Part shown: positions 45,483 through 52,308 of the stretch, piece after piece | Layout: the number at the start of each line of letters is the position of its first letter | Numbering within the stretch: position 1 is the stretch's first letter | Origin: Edaphobacter lichenicola | GTDB taxonomy: Bacteria > Acidobacteriota > Terriglobia > Terriglobales > Acidobacteriaceae | NCBI RefSeq assembly: GCF_025264645.1 | Contig: NZ_CP073696.1 | Span: 2,170,001 to 2,234,000 of the forward strand | DNA length: 64,000 bases | Direction: 5' to 3' | The notes under the pieces: model-generated | Databases searched by the model: none | What the model saw: the letters and a program-made list of their open reading frames with translations, nothing else | What the model was told of the DNA's origin: nothing | Position numbers and translations under genes: made by a program

Positions 45483-46226
45483 TCAGCCGATAGCTGGCAG
45501 GCGGCCGGAAGAACCAAGCAGAAATACCCAACCAACAACAAAGCTGTAAACCGCAGTGAGGCCAACAAAGAAACGCATCACCTTCGGGTGGGGTGCGCTG
45601 CCGTGAAACAGGCCGCACGCCGAAGCTGTCATCAGCGTATTCATCACCAGCAAACCGGCCAGAAACATCGCCATGCCTCCGATGCCCTTGGCAATGCCAC
45701 CAAGATTAGCCGCGAGCAGAAAGAGAGCGAGCTGGCTCGGGGTCTCCGCGCCGAGTCCGTGGATAACGCCAACACCAAAGGCAATCGGGCCGGTGTAGTT
45801 GAGATCTTCGTCCTTGGCTGCCGAGATCGCGTCGCCCTGTGTCGGCGGATAAAACCGGCGACGAAGCCGACGGTATCCGCGAATGATAAGAGCAGCGCGT
45901 GAAGGCGGAATGGCGTGAGGATCTCCCCACACCAGGCTCCCCATCACATAGATCGCAAGAACAATCAGCGTCAGCCCGACCAGTCGCTCGGCCCACGAAT
46001 CAAGACGGTGCGGCAGCGACAGTTGAAACAAGATGACCAGGCTGCCAAGTAGCGCGATCATCGCAGCATGGCCAGCGGCATAGAGTAGCCCGAGCCGCAT
46101 CGCGCTCGAAGGCTTCTGCTGAACACTGGTGATATCCGAGATCGCCGCGATGTGATCGTAATCAAACCCGTGACGAAACCCGAGTACCGCGCAAGAGATG
46201 AGAGTGATTTCGAGAGGTGCATTCAT
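45483..46226 (-). CDS. NiCoT/HoxN-like nickel or cobalt transporter
   Basis: The 247-residue membrane protein has six or seven helices. The first carries GFRHGFDYDHIAAISDIT, a variant of the NiCoT signature RHAxDADHI, with the metal-coordinating His/Asp residues kept. GVGVIHGLGAETPSQLALFLLAANLGG corresponds to the second conserved motif. A histidine near the end (LFHGSAPHPK) may add to the site. It should import Ni2+ or Co2+. Its ATG overlaps the stop of the 65-residue upstream gene by four bases. Confidence 0.82.
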   Translation of the reverse strand: MNAPLEITLISCAVLGFRHGFDYDHIAAISDITSVQQKPSSAMRLGLLYAAGHAAMIALLGSLVILFQLSLPHRLDSWAERLVGLTLIVLAIYVMGSLVWGDPHAIPPSRAALIIRGYRRLRRRFYPPTQGDAISAAKDEDLNYTGPIAFGVGVIHGLGAETPSQLALFLLAANLGGIAKGIGGMAMFLAGLLVMNTLMTASACGLFHGSAPHPKVMRFFVGLTAVYSFVVGWVFLLGSSGRLPAIG

Positions 46227-46420
46227 AGCGACGCTTCAACCTGGGTTTCACGTGTCGGTGCGAGTTGAACATTCAGGAACTCCGGCACGCTATCCATGCC
46301 GAATCCAGCCTTTGAGGACACCTTGAAGGCCCGCATCCCCAGACGAACACCCTCTATAGTACGACGCGCCGCCAAGACTTGAGGGCCAGTCGATACTGGG
46401 AAACTCGGCGTTTTGGACAT
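46223..46420 (-). CDS. Small protein translationally coupled to the nickel transporter-like gene
   Basis: From the ATG at 46420, 65 codons encode MSKTPSFPVSTGPQVLAARRTIEGVRLGMRAF and continue to a stop inside the ATGA overlap with the transporter start. No membrane helix, signal or known motif is visible. The overlap and shared direction are the main support for it being real. Function unknown. Confidence 0.5.
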   Translation of the reverse strand: MSKTPSFPVSTGPQVLAARRTIEGVRLGMRAFKVSSKAGFGMDSVPEFLNVQLAPTRETQVEASL

Positions 46421-46551
46421 TTCTTCAAGATTTGCCAAAGGGTGGCGTAAGCTGCAGAAAGCGATGTTGCGGAAGCACTTCATTCATGCAGGGCAACTTC
46501 ATACGGATGCGAATCGCGCGAAGGCGTAGCGAGCAAGAAAGGAGTGAGACC

Positions 46552-47352
46552 TTGTCAGAGAAAAAGAACCTGACCGAACATGAGTTGAGGCGCGACCTTG
46601 TGCGATTTAGTAAATGGCTTTCTCGTCTTGGCTTTACACCTGGGACATCAGGAAATTTATCGGTCCGGTTAGACGATCAACGTTTGCTGGTCACCCCCAC
46701 TGGCGCCAGCAAGTACCTGCTGACACCGACCGATATGGTGATCGTTGATCTTCAAGGGCATCAGCTTGCCGGCGCCAGGAAAGTAACAAGTGAAGTCAGC
46801 ATGCATCTTGCTGTCTATCAACATCGAGAGGATGTGGCGGCGGTGATTCACTCCCATCCACCTATCGCCACGGCATTCGCCTGTGCCGGACGCGCTTTGG
46901 ATGAGATGTACTGTCAGGAAGCGGTTATGACTCTCGGAGTCGTACCGTTGGCGAGGTACGCCACGACCGGGACCGAAGAAGTCGCCGACAGCATTATCCC
47001 GCTGATTCCAGAACACGAAGCAATTCTCATGGCCAATCATGGTGTAGTCAGCTATGGCAAGTCTTTGCTTGAAGCATTTCTAAAGATGGAGACAGTCGAA
47101 CATCTCGCACACATAGCCCTGATCACACATCAGCTTGGATCTGCTCTACCTCTGCATGCGGACCAGATAGAACAGCTTCATCATGCCAAAGCGAAGTACC
47201 TGCAAAACTCCCTTGACATATCGAACGGCGAACGATCTGTTGGGTCTGGAAGACTACCGGATGAACGCGATGCGAATGATCTTGTCCGAACAAAAAAAGA
47301 GATCAGGGTGTTTTCACCAGCAACAAGCCATATACCATCTCAGCTAAGATGA
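46552..47352 (+). CDS. Class II aldolase/adducin family protein (L-fuculose-phosphate aldolase type)
   Basis: The 266-residue product has the class II aldolase motifs GFTPGTSGNLSVR, VTPTGAS, VIHSHPPIATAFA (zinc His pair), and AILMANHGVVSYG (third zinc His). The family cleaves sugar phosphates or related hydroxy-acids to dihydroxyacetone phosphate or pyruvate products. The catalytic acid is probably the Glu in KVTSEVSMHLAVY. AAGGAGTGAGACC places the start at the TTG at 46552; upstream in-frame ATGs lack a ribosome site. Base use is more A/T-rich than in core genes. The C-terminal 45 residues are extra. Confidence 0.87.
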   Translation: MSEKKNLTEHELRRDLVRFSKWLSRLGFTPGTSGNLSVRLDDQRLLVTPTGASKYLLTPTDMVIVDLQGHQLAGARKVTSEVSMHLAVYQHREDVAAVIHSHPPIATAFACAGRALDEMYCQEAVMTLGVVPLARYATTGTEEVADSIIPLIPEHEAILMANHGVVSYGKSLLEAFLKMETVEHLAHIALITHQLGSALPLHADQIEQLHHAKAKYLQNSLDISNGERSVGSGRLPDERDANDLVRTKKEIRVFSPATSHIPSQLR

Positions 47353-47433
47353 GTGCCGCCCGGATTGTCGACAATCCAAAATGCCTTACGATCGATCGGG
47401 AATATCACTTACTTTTCAGTGGAGTTACTGCTC

Positions 47434-47655
47434 TTATTTAAGAGCACATTCTAAGCCTTGCATGATAGTTACCAGCCTATCTGAAGCCGAGACTATGTAA
47501 TCAGTGTTCGGTTCATCATGAAGAGCTCCTAAAGGCACGAGTCCCTCGGAAACTCCAAGTCGGTTGATTGTCGAAGGAGTCATAAGTTGATAACTGAGAC
47601 GCACGCCTCCGAGCAGGATCGTGACGCTATTTTGAAGTTGAATTGTGCCTCGCAA
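47434..47655 (-). CDS. Possible small hypothetical protein
   Basis: Seventy-three codons (start GTG or later) read LQNSVTILLGGVRLSYQLMT and ALHDEPNTDYIVSASDRLV. No family is recognised and no ribosome site is clear. Amino acid composition is plausible for a real protein, but the region is A/T-rich and otherwise gene-poor, so it may be chance. Confidence 0.25.
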   Translation of the reverse strand: MRGTIQLQNSVTILLGGVRLSYQLMTPSTINRLGVSEGLVPLGALHDEPNTDYIVSASDRLVTIMQGLECALK

Positions 47656-47675
47656 GTTCTACTTGTCTTCTCAAA

Positions 47676-47807
47676 ATGCGTTCGCATACAATCTTGGGTT
47701 TTATCTGGCGCAATATGGCTCTTGGAGTAATCTTCGGAATTGCGTTTGGTGCAGCCTTAGGGACAGCAATTGGCCGGTATAAAATTGAGGTAACGCAAAA
47801 CCATTAG
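47676..47807 (+). CDS. Small glycine-zipper membrane protein
   Basis: A 43-codon frame encodes MRSHTILGFIWRNMALG followed by a glycine-zipper helix (VIFGIAFGAALGTAIG) and RYKIEVTQNH. A second ATG at 47715 would give 30 residues. Gly-x3-Gly helices of this kind are seen in short membrane proteins, including some toxins and stress peptides. No Shine-Dalgarno is clear. It lies just left of the tRNA fragment. Confidence 0.4.
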   Translation: MRSHTILGFIWRNMALGVIFGIAFGAALGTAIGRYKIEVTQNH

Positions 47808-47856
47808 CTTGTAGGCCATCGGTCTCCAGTAGCGAGCGATTGACCAGATAACTTAG

Positions 47857-47917
47857 TGGTGCCCGGAGGGGGACTTGAACCCCCACGACCGGTTAAGGTC
47901 TGCGGATTTTAAGTCCG
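47857..47917 (-). tRNA. Truncated tRNA-Leu(UAA): 3' part only, probable attachment-site scar
   Basis: Read leftward, the segment gives the anticodon arm CGGACTTAAAATCCG (anticodon TAA), a long variable arm (GACC/GGTC), the T arm GGGGGTTCAAGTCCCCC and the acceptor end CCGGGCACCA. The acceptor 5' strand, D arm and position 27 partner are absent: upstream (rightward) the sequence is CAAAAAGCCAAAAAA. A half-tRNA starting at the anticodon stem is the usual product of tyrosine-recombinase integration, and the element would lie on the right. The intact tRNA should be at the far end. Confidence 0.75.
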
Positions 47918-48043
47918 TTTTTTGGCTTTTTGCATGGCCCTGCACACAGTTGCAGAAACTCGTAAATCGCCAGTATTCACAAGGGTTTTAGCGACTATGG
48001 GGTGTTGCAAAAAATCGCACCAAATCGCACCAAATTCCGGTAC

Positions 48044-48079
48044 AAACCGGCACCAAAACCGGCACCAAAACCGGCACCA
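48044..48079. repeat. Three perfect 12-bp tandem repeats near the att scar
   Basis: AAACCGGCACCA occurs three times head to tail, preceded by two related AAATCGCACC units (48011-48030). They lie about 130 bases inside the proposed island end and could be recombinase arm-type sites or a slippage product. Confidence 0.6.
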
Positions 48080-48189
48080 GGATTTCGTAAAACCCCTCTC
48101 AAACCAATATGAAACTGAGCTGCAACCGGCACCACCCCTTTTTCGAGAGTTTTATCCGACATACGGCGCTCTCAAAAAACCGTTTGCGC

Positions 48190-48405
48190 CACACTTCGGG
48201 GCGTGGAGCCCTGCTTACGCTCGATGCGATCTGGCTCCTGGCTTCGGTGGGATCGATCGTTTTCCTGGTTCCGCTAAATACTCGCGTGGCAGACGGTGAT
48301 GCCGATTGGCAGCGGATACATCGGATCTGGGATAAGAGACATCGTGTGCGCACTGCCGCTCTCGCCATCGCGGCCGTCCTGTTCGCGTATGTAGTAGTGC
48401 GCTAA
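48190..48405 (+). pseudogene. Truncated DUF1772 (anthrone oxygenase-like) gene, 3' fragment
   Basis: From about 48190 the frame reads ALLTLDAIWLLASVGSIVFLVP, then ADWQRIHRIWDKRHRVRTAALAIAAV to the stop. This is closely similar at protein and DNA level to the last 65 codons of the intact gene at 48923-49354. The first half, including the start and two membrane helices, is missing. Similarity continues about 70-90 bases past both stop codons, so this is a duplicated segment rather than an independent gene. Confidence 0.75.
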
Positions 48406-48493
48406 GCGGGCGCTCGACTCAGGTTAGTGCTGGAAAACGCGCTTCAGTATTCCGCTAAATCGCCGAAGCGCTCATTGAGAGAAGCTGCAAGGA

Positions 48494-48829
48494 TCAGGTA
48501 GAGGGATCTCGTTTCAAATGTTCTCTGCCCCACGAACAGAGAACATCCAATACCGGGACCAACGTCCGTCCGTACTGCGTTAGCGAGTACCGCACTCGCA
48601 GGGGCAAACCTTGCTCCTGATGACGTTCCAGAATCCCAGCCCCTGTCATATCCCGCAGATGACGGAGAAGCATCCTCTCTGTGATTTCAGGAATACTCTT
48701 CCGCAATTCGTTCGTCCTCATCGAGCCGCCCAACAGTCGCCAGAGGATCGTGCCCTTCCATCGCCCGTCGATGACGCTTAGCGTCACATCGATGGGGCAT
48801 GGTGAGATCTCTTTCTTTGAGACGCCCAT
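48494..48829 (-). CDS. HxlR-family transcriptional regulator
   Basis: The 111-residue winged-helix protein has the HxlR hallmarks: CPIDVTLSVIDGRWKGTILWRLL with its N-terminal Cys, then MRTNELRKSIPEITERMLLRHLRDM (recognition helix) and LPLRVRYSLTQYGRTL (wing). HxlR proteins often sense reactive electrophiles through that cysteine and repress the divergent gene. AGGAGTAATCT precedes the ATG. A perfect palindrome (48841-48858) overlaps its ribosome-site region, and the divergent target is the DUF1772 gene. Confidence 0.93.
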   Translation of the reverse strand: MGVSKKEISPCPIDVTLSVIDGRWKGTILWRLLGGSMRTNELRKSIPEITERMLLRHLRDMTGAGILERHQEQGLPLRVRYSLTQYGRTLVPVLDVLCSWGREHLKRDPST

Positions 48830-48840
48830 AGATTACTCCT

Positions 48841-48858
48841 ACTGACAATTTTGTCAGT
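48841..48858. promoter_or_regulatory. HxlR operator palindrome
   Basis: ACTGACAA-TT-TTGTCAGT is a perfect 8-bp inverted repeat, 12 bases before the hxlR ATG and 65 bases before the DUF1772 ATG. Its position between divergent genes and its symmetry fit the binding site of a dimeric HxlR repressor. Confidence 0.65.
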
Positions 48859-48922
48859 GCTCCTTTTTGCATCAGTGCTCCATTCGAAAGCGTCTTTAGC
48901 GAAGAGTCAATAGGAGCTCCTT

Positions 48923-49354
48923 ATGCACTTGTTCAACATGGCGACCCTCTTCGTCGTTCTTACTCTAGTAGGCGTCGAGTTTTCTGTATCTGCATTCATG
49001 AACCCTGCCGTGTGCCGGCTCGAACCGGAATCGCAATTGAAGATGCTAAGCCGTTCTGCTCTCGTGCTTGGAAAGGTGATGCCGGTCTGGTACTCGGTCT
49101 CTACCCTGTTTCTCGGTATCCAGACCTGGCTCTGCTGGCACGCACCTGCGCGCGCAATCCTGCTTACAACGGATGCGATCTGGGTTTTTATTTCGGTGGC
49201 ATCGATCTTTGTCTTGGTTCCACTCGCTAGTCGCGTGGCGGAAGGTGCTGCTGATTGGCAGCGGATACATCGGATTTGGGACCGGAGACATCGAGTGCGC
49301 ATAGCCGCTCTCGCCACCGCAGCTGTCCTGCTCACATACGTACTAGTCCGCTGA
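48923..49354 (+). CDS. DUF1772 (anthrone oxygenase-like) membrane protein
   Basis: The 143-residue protein has four membrane helices: TLFVVLTLVGVEFSVSAFM, KVMPVWYSVSTLFLG, ILLTTDAIWVFISVASIFVLVP and RIAALATAAVLLTYVLV. FMNPAVCRLEP and the conserved ADWQRIHRIWDRRHRVR match the DUF1772 family, some of whose fungal relatives oxidise anthrones. AGGAG lies nine bases before the ATG. It is probably repressed by the divergent HxlR protein and may detoxify quinone-like compounds. Confidence 0.85.
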   Translation: MHLFNMATLFVVLTLVGVEFSVSAFMNPAVCRLEPESQLKMLSRSALVLGKVMPVWYSVSTLFLGIQTWLCWHAPARAILLTTDAIWVFISVASIFVLVPLASRVAEGAADWQRIHRIWDRRHRVRIAALATAAVLLTYVLVR

Positions 49355-49371
49355 GGGATGCTCGATCTAGA

Positions 49372-49647
49372 TCAGTACCGAGGAAACGCCCTTTGCAAGA
49401 GTGATCTATTCCACACGAGGCGCTCGATGAGCGCATCGACAGTAGGTCGACAGTAGGTCGGCGACCGAACGAAGGCGATGAGCGAGTTGATCGCGCCGAC
49501 AGGATCATCCGTGACTTTAAATACAGGGTTGGCCGTCGCCATTGGAGCTGAACCATCCATTGGGATCGCACGCACGAAAATCTCGTGTACGCCACACGTT
49601 TGAGGACGGAAGAGCGCTCTGTCGACGTACTGCGAGCCTCCGATCAC
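49372..49647 (-). CDS. Possible hypothetical protein with an internal 11-bp tandem duplication
   Basis: A 91-codon frame (GTG start) reads CGVHEIFVRAIPMDGSAPMA and VFKVTDDPVGAINSLIAFV. An 11-bp direct duplication (CGACAGTAGGT at 49437-49447 and 49448-49458) lies within it and shifts the frame of everything after it, so the last 30 codons may be out of register. Its 3' end is similar to DNA just after the truncated DUF1772 copy. No family is recognised; it may be a decayed gene. Confidence 0.35.
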   Translation of the reverse strand: MIGGSQYVDRALFRPQTCGVHEIFVRAIPMDGSAPMATANPVFKVTDDPVGAINSLIAFVRSPTYCRPTVDALIERLVWNRSLLQRAFPRY

Positions 49648-49828
49648 ATGCGAACATGTTGCGTGTCAAAAACAGTGCCCCCCCTTTGCTGGGTCACTTC
49701 TGCTCGGACCAGAGTGACCGAGACACTACTAACGTTCTTTACCCGCGAAGCAAGGCTGACGGTTCGCGCACGCTCGATCATGCTTACCGCCTCTCCATGA
49801 CAATGCTAATCGCCTGATCAACCATCAA

Positions 49829-50146
49829 CTAGGCCGTCATAATCTTGTCTGGCGTAATCGGACATTCTCTGATTCTCTTGCCCGTTGCGTTGTAAATAGC
49901 ATTTGCGACCGCAGCAGCAGCTCCAGGATCCCAATCTCTCCGATACCGCGTGATCCAATAGGGTTAAACTTGACGTCCGGGATGTTCAATAACTGCTACA
50001 TCTATGGCCCCGATATCGGCGTTCACTGGAACGTGATACTCGGCTAGCGATTCGTTGACGACGCGCCCATAAACCGGGTCAATATGAGCCTCCTCAAATA
50101 AGGCAAAGGACACACCCCAAAGTGATCCCACCCATGAGCTGATCGC
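49829..50146 (-). pseudogene. Xanthine dehydrogenase/aldehyde oxidase molybdopterin subunit, C-terminal remnant with frameshifts
   Basis: Read leftward, LWGVSFALFEEAHIDPVYG and LAEYHVPVNADIGAIDVAVIEH lie in one frame. FNPIGSRGIGEIGI lies in a second, and GAAAAVANAIYNATGKRIRE to PITPDKIMTA and a TAG in a third. Together they match the last 100 residues of the molybdopterin-binding subunit of the xanthine dehydrogenase/isoquinoline oxidoreductase family. At least two or three single-base shifts break it and the first 600 or more codons are gone. Its right end abuts a receiver-domain fragment. Confidence 0.8.
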
Positions 50147-50226
50147 AGGGATATGACTCTGAAATCTTAGCTAAGCCTGTTCATCCCGCTGACCTTCTAG
50201 AGACATTGCGCGCTGGTTGCGACTAG
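50143..50226 (+). pseudogene. Response-regulator receiver domain, C-terminal fragment
   Basis: The plus frame GYDSEILAKPVHPADLLETLRAGCD ends in TAG. It matches the last two segments of a receiver domain, including the conserved Lys-Pro (LAKPVHPADLL). Nothing before about 50143 continues the domain; instead a molybdopterin enzyme remnant on the other strand begins. This is a rearrangement junction. Confidence 0.65.
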
Positions 50227-50366
50227 GCCGAAATTGATGTGCAGGATGCGCTCATTTCAGAGATATAGGTCTCTCCCCACATTTTGCTGTTTGGCTTTCG
50301 GGCAGGCGTCAGAACTCGGATGTTCTAAGAATACGGATCCCCACGAGACTAATATCGTGACATAGT

Positions 50367-50522
50367 TTGGCCACGTTGGAGCGCTCCATCAAGGATAATC
50401 CGAATAGTGCTATCGCAAACAAACACGTGACAGCGGACCATCCCAAGCAGGAATGTCCCGATTTGATGAACGCAGTGCAAGCCGAGGAGCCGAAGAAAAC
50501 CGACTGGGACGACCTCGGATGA
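50367..50522 (+). CDS. Possible short open frame or gene tail
   Basis: From a TTG at 50367, 51 codons read LATLERSIKDNPNSAIANKH and ECPDLMNAVQAEEPKKTDWDDLG before TGA. Composition looks protein-like and hydrophilic, and it may be the tail of a lost gene. No family recognised. Between 50227 and 50366 nothing was identified. Confidence 0.25.
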   Translation: MATLERSIKDNPNSAIANKHVTADHPKQECPDLMNAVQAEEPKKTDWDDLG

Positions 50523-50529
50523 ATGATGC

Positions 50530-51228
50530 TTAGCAGGTATAGAGGCCGTTAAAGAGCTTTTTGACGATGGGATAACACTCACAAGCGGTTAGCTCAAGCT
50601 TCCCCCTATTCAGAATCTTCAATTGTCCACGGCTGTACGCGATTAGTCCTTTGCGCTGCATGTCACCAGCTATGGCCGTGACCGTAGTGCGCTCCACTGC
50701 AATCATCTCGGCTAGATATCCTTGTGTGAAGTTTAAATCATTCTCCTGAGTGCGATCCCATGCCATGAGAAGCCATCGGGCGAGCCTTTGTTCCGCATCG
50801 TGCAACCTGTTGCAACCGGCGATTTGTGCTGTCGTGGCAGCATGAGATTGAACGAACTGGAGGACGCCGCTCCGAACTTCTTCCGAATCGCAAAAGGCTT
50901 TCTGCAGGTCCGCCAATGCAATTCTCAAACCCCTTCCAGCGAGTTGGACCATGCAACGCGTCGGCATCTTCGTATTCCCGAGCAAATGCAGACTTCCTAC
51001 CACTCCCTCATGTCCAATGAAACCGACTTCGGCGCTTCCTCCATTTGCCATCGGAGTGACTACGGATGCGAGACCCGAATTTAGGAAGTAGGCATACTGA
51101 GGGTTAGTGTCTGCGTTATAGAGCTTGGTTTTGTGAGGCAGGTCTACGAGCTTCGCAGTATTTATGAGAGATTGACGACTAGCGGGAGAGATGTAAGACA
51201 AGAAAAGGTTCGATGTCTCTGGACTCAT
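50530..51228 (-). CDS. Crp/Fnr-family transcriptional regulator
   Basis: The 232-residue protein has a cyclic-nucleotide-binding-like beta roll (KLYNADTNPQYAYFLNSGLASVVTPMANGGSAEVGFIGHEGVVG). A long dimerisation helix and a C-terminal winged HTH follow (DLNFTQGYLAEMIAVERTTVTAIAGDMQRKGLIAYSRGQLKIL). The residues that bind cAMP in Crp are not evident and there is no Fnr cysteine cluster. Many acidobacterial and proteobacterial members with GFIGHEGVVG respond to unknown signals. It stands next to a receiver-like gene read in the same direction. Confidence 0.9.
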   Translation of the reverse strand: MSPETSNLFLSYISPASRQSLINTAKLVDLPHKTKLYNADTNPQYAYFLNSGLASVVTPMANGGSAEVGFIGHEGVVGSLHLLGNTKMPTRCMVQLAGRGLRIALADLQKAFCDSEEVRSGVLQFVQSHAATTAQIAGCNRLHDAEQRLARWLLMAWDRTQENDLNFTQGYLAEMIAVERTTVTAIAGDMQRKGLIAYSRGQLKILNRGKLELTACECYPIVKKLFNGLYTC

Positions 51229-51301
51229 GATCGTTCTTTCGCTCCAATGACAGGGAAAGCTCTCGTGATGCAGAAGATTTTGGACATGGTGTGAAGGCCG
51301 A

Positions 51302-51646
51302 TTAAAGGCCGAGCATCTCCTTCAGTGCGCTCAACACATGCTCGGGGACTGCATCGGTCATCCTAGTCGGGAAGAGACTGACAACATCCCCCTCCGGATG
51401 GATTTTGAGAGTTAGCAAATCAGGGTGTTTCTCTCGGAGTCTTTGGTCGAGACCCATTTTGGGAATATTTGATTTCCGTCCAAGCAAGATCAGATCAAAC
51501 CGCTCGGTCTCGAGTAGTGTCATTGCGTCGTCGTCGGACGCAGCCGAAGAGACGGTGTAGCCCGCTTTCTCCAGGATCGAAACGCGAGTTATGCGAAGCA
51601 TCCGGTCGTGTGCGACGACTAGAATGCGCTTTGGGATGAGAAACAT
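51302..51646 (-). CDS. Degenerate (pseudo-)receiver domain protein
   Basis: The 114-residue protein has the receiver fold order: ILVVAHDRMLRITRVSILEKAGYTV, then DDDAMTLLETERFDLILLG. The phosphoacceptor Asp expected after DLILL is Gly (LLGRKSN), and the acidic pair after VV is Ala-His-Asp. It therefore should not be phosphorylated in the normal way, though it may still bind partners. The C-terminal half is also irregular. It is a single-domain protein upstream of the Crp/Fnr gene on the same strand. Confidence 0.75.
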   Translation of the reverse strand: MFLIPKRILVVAHDRMLRITRVSILEKAGYTVSSAASDDDAMTLLETERFDLILLGRKSNIPKMGLDQRLREKHPDLLTLKIHPEGDVVSLFPTRMTDAVPEHVLSALKEMLGL

Positions 51647-51882
51647 AAGGCCGCAATAAATTGTACCGAGTTCCTATGTCGGACGGACGACATAAAGGTG
51701 CGCTTTGGGACAGCCCGAGGGCCTCATGGGCTCCATTTATTTCATCACCGCGTTTGAACAGCCCAATCGAGCATGGCCGGTCCGGTCGCTCCGCTGGGCT
51801 ATTACGGTGTACTGACCCCATGACTCCGAATATTCGGGGAACGCTAATGCCAAGCCAATGTTAGTCCGTGTAAGCTACCGGA

Positions 51883-52308
51883 ATGAAAACCCCCATTGCG
51901 CTTTCGCTCGCGTCTCTAGCACTGACCTCAACATTATTGTTTCCAGTCTCCATAGTGGCGCAGACTGCGGGACAGGATATGCACAATGCCGGGACCGATA
52001 CGAAGGACGCTGCTAAAGATACCGGTCACGCGGTGAAGACAACTACTAAAAAGACCACCGCAAAGACTAAGACCGGCACAGCAAAAGCCTACGATAAGAC
52101 CAAGGAAGGCGGAACGGTGGCGGCGGATAAGACCAAGGAAACAACCGTGAAAGGTTTTGACCGGAGTAAAGAGGGCGTCCAAAAGGTGGTTGATCCCAAC
52201 GCTCAACAGAAGAGCAAAGTAACAGACCGAGCGCGAGAGGCGAACATGGGCGCGAAGGATGACGTAAAACACGACAAACAGAAACTCGGTGATACGAAAC
52301 CTCAATAA
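51883..52308 (+). CDS. Exported Lys/Thr-rich LEA-like protein
   Basis: A signal peptide (MKTPIALSLASLALTSTLLFPVSIVAQ) is followed by about 110 very hydrophilic residues with repeated short motifs (DTKDAAKDTGHAVK, KTTAKTKTGTAKAYDKTKEG, DKTKETTVKGFDRSKEG). This low-complexity, amphipathic-helix pattern resembles LEA group 3 and similar desiccation/stress proteins. A palindrome CCGAATATTCGG (51826-51837) lies in the 236-base upstream gap and may be regulatory. Disorder and periplasmic location are inferred. Confidence 0.75.
   Translation: MKTPIALSLASLALTSTLLFPVSIVAQTAGQDMHNAGTDTKDAAKDTGHAVKTTTKKTTAKTKTGTAKAYDKTKEGGTVAADKTKETTVKGFDRSKEGVQKVVDPNAQQKSKVTDRAREANMGAKDDVKHDKQKLGDTKPQ

Noticed and set aside
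47701-47886. Leftward 61-codon frame across the tRNA fragment
   Set aside because: It is mostly antisense or overlapping to the tRNA-derived sequence (MGVQVPLRAPL is the usual false translation of a tRNA 3' end) and to the small glycine-zipper frame.
47857-47945. Group I intron interrupting tRNA-Leu(UAA)
   Set aside because: Both strands of the anticodon stem are present on the same side and no 5' half was found nearby, so an intron in the anticodon loop does not explain the structure.
48011-48079. Short repeats resembling a CRISPR array
   Set aside because: Units are 10-12 bases and directly adjacent with no spacers.
47922-48299. Rightward 125-codon frame through the 12-bp repeats
   Set aside because: It crosses the repeats as HQNRHQNRHQ and then lies out of frame over the DUF1772 fragment; no coherent protein.
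52067-52304. Leftward frame over the LEA-like gene
   Set aside because: Antisense to a gene with a signal peptide and regular repeats; composition is Arg/Pro/Ser-rich and shadow-like.
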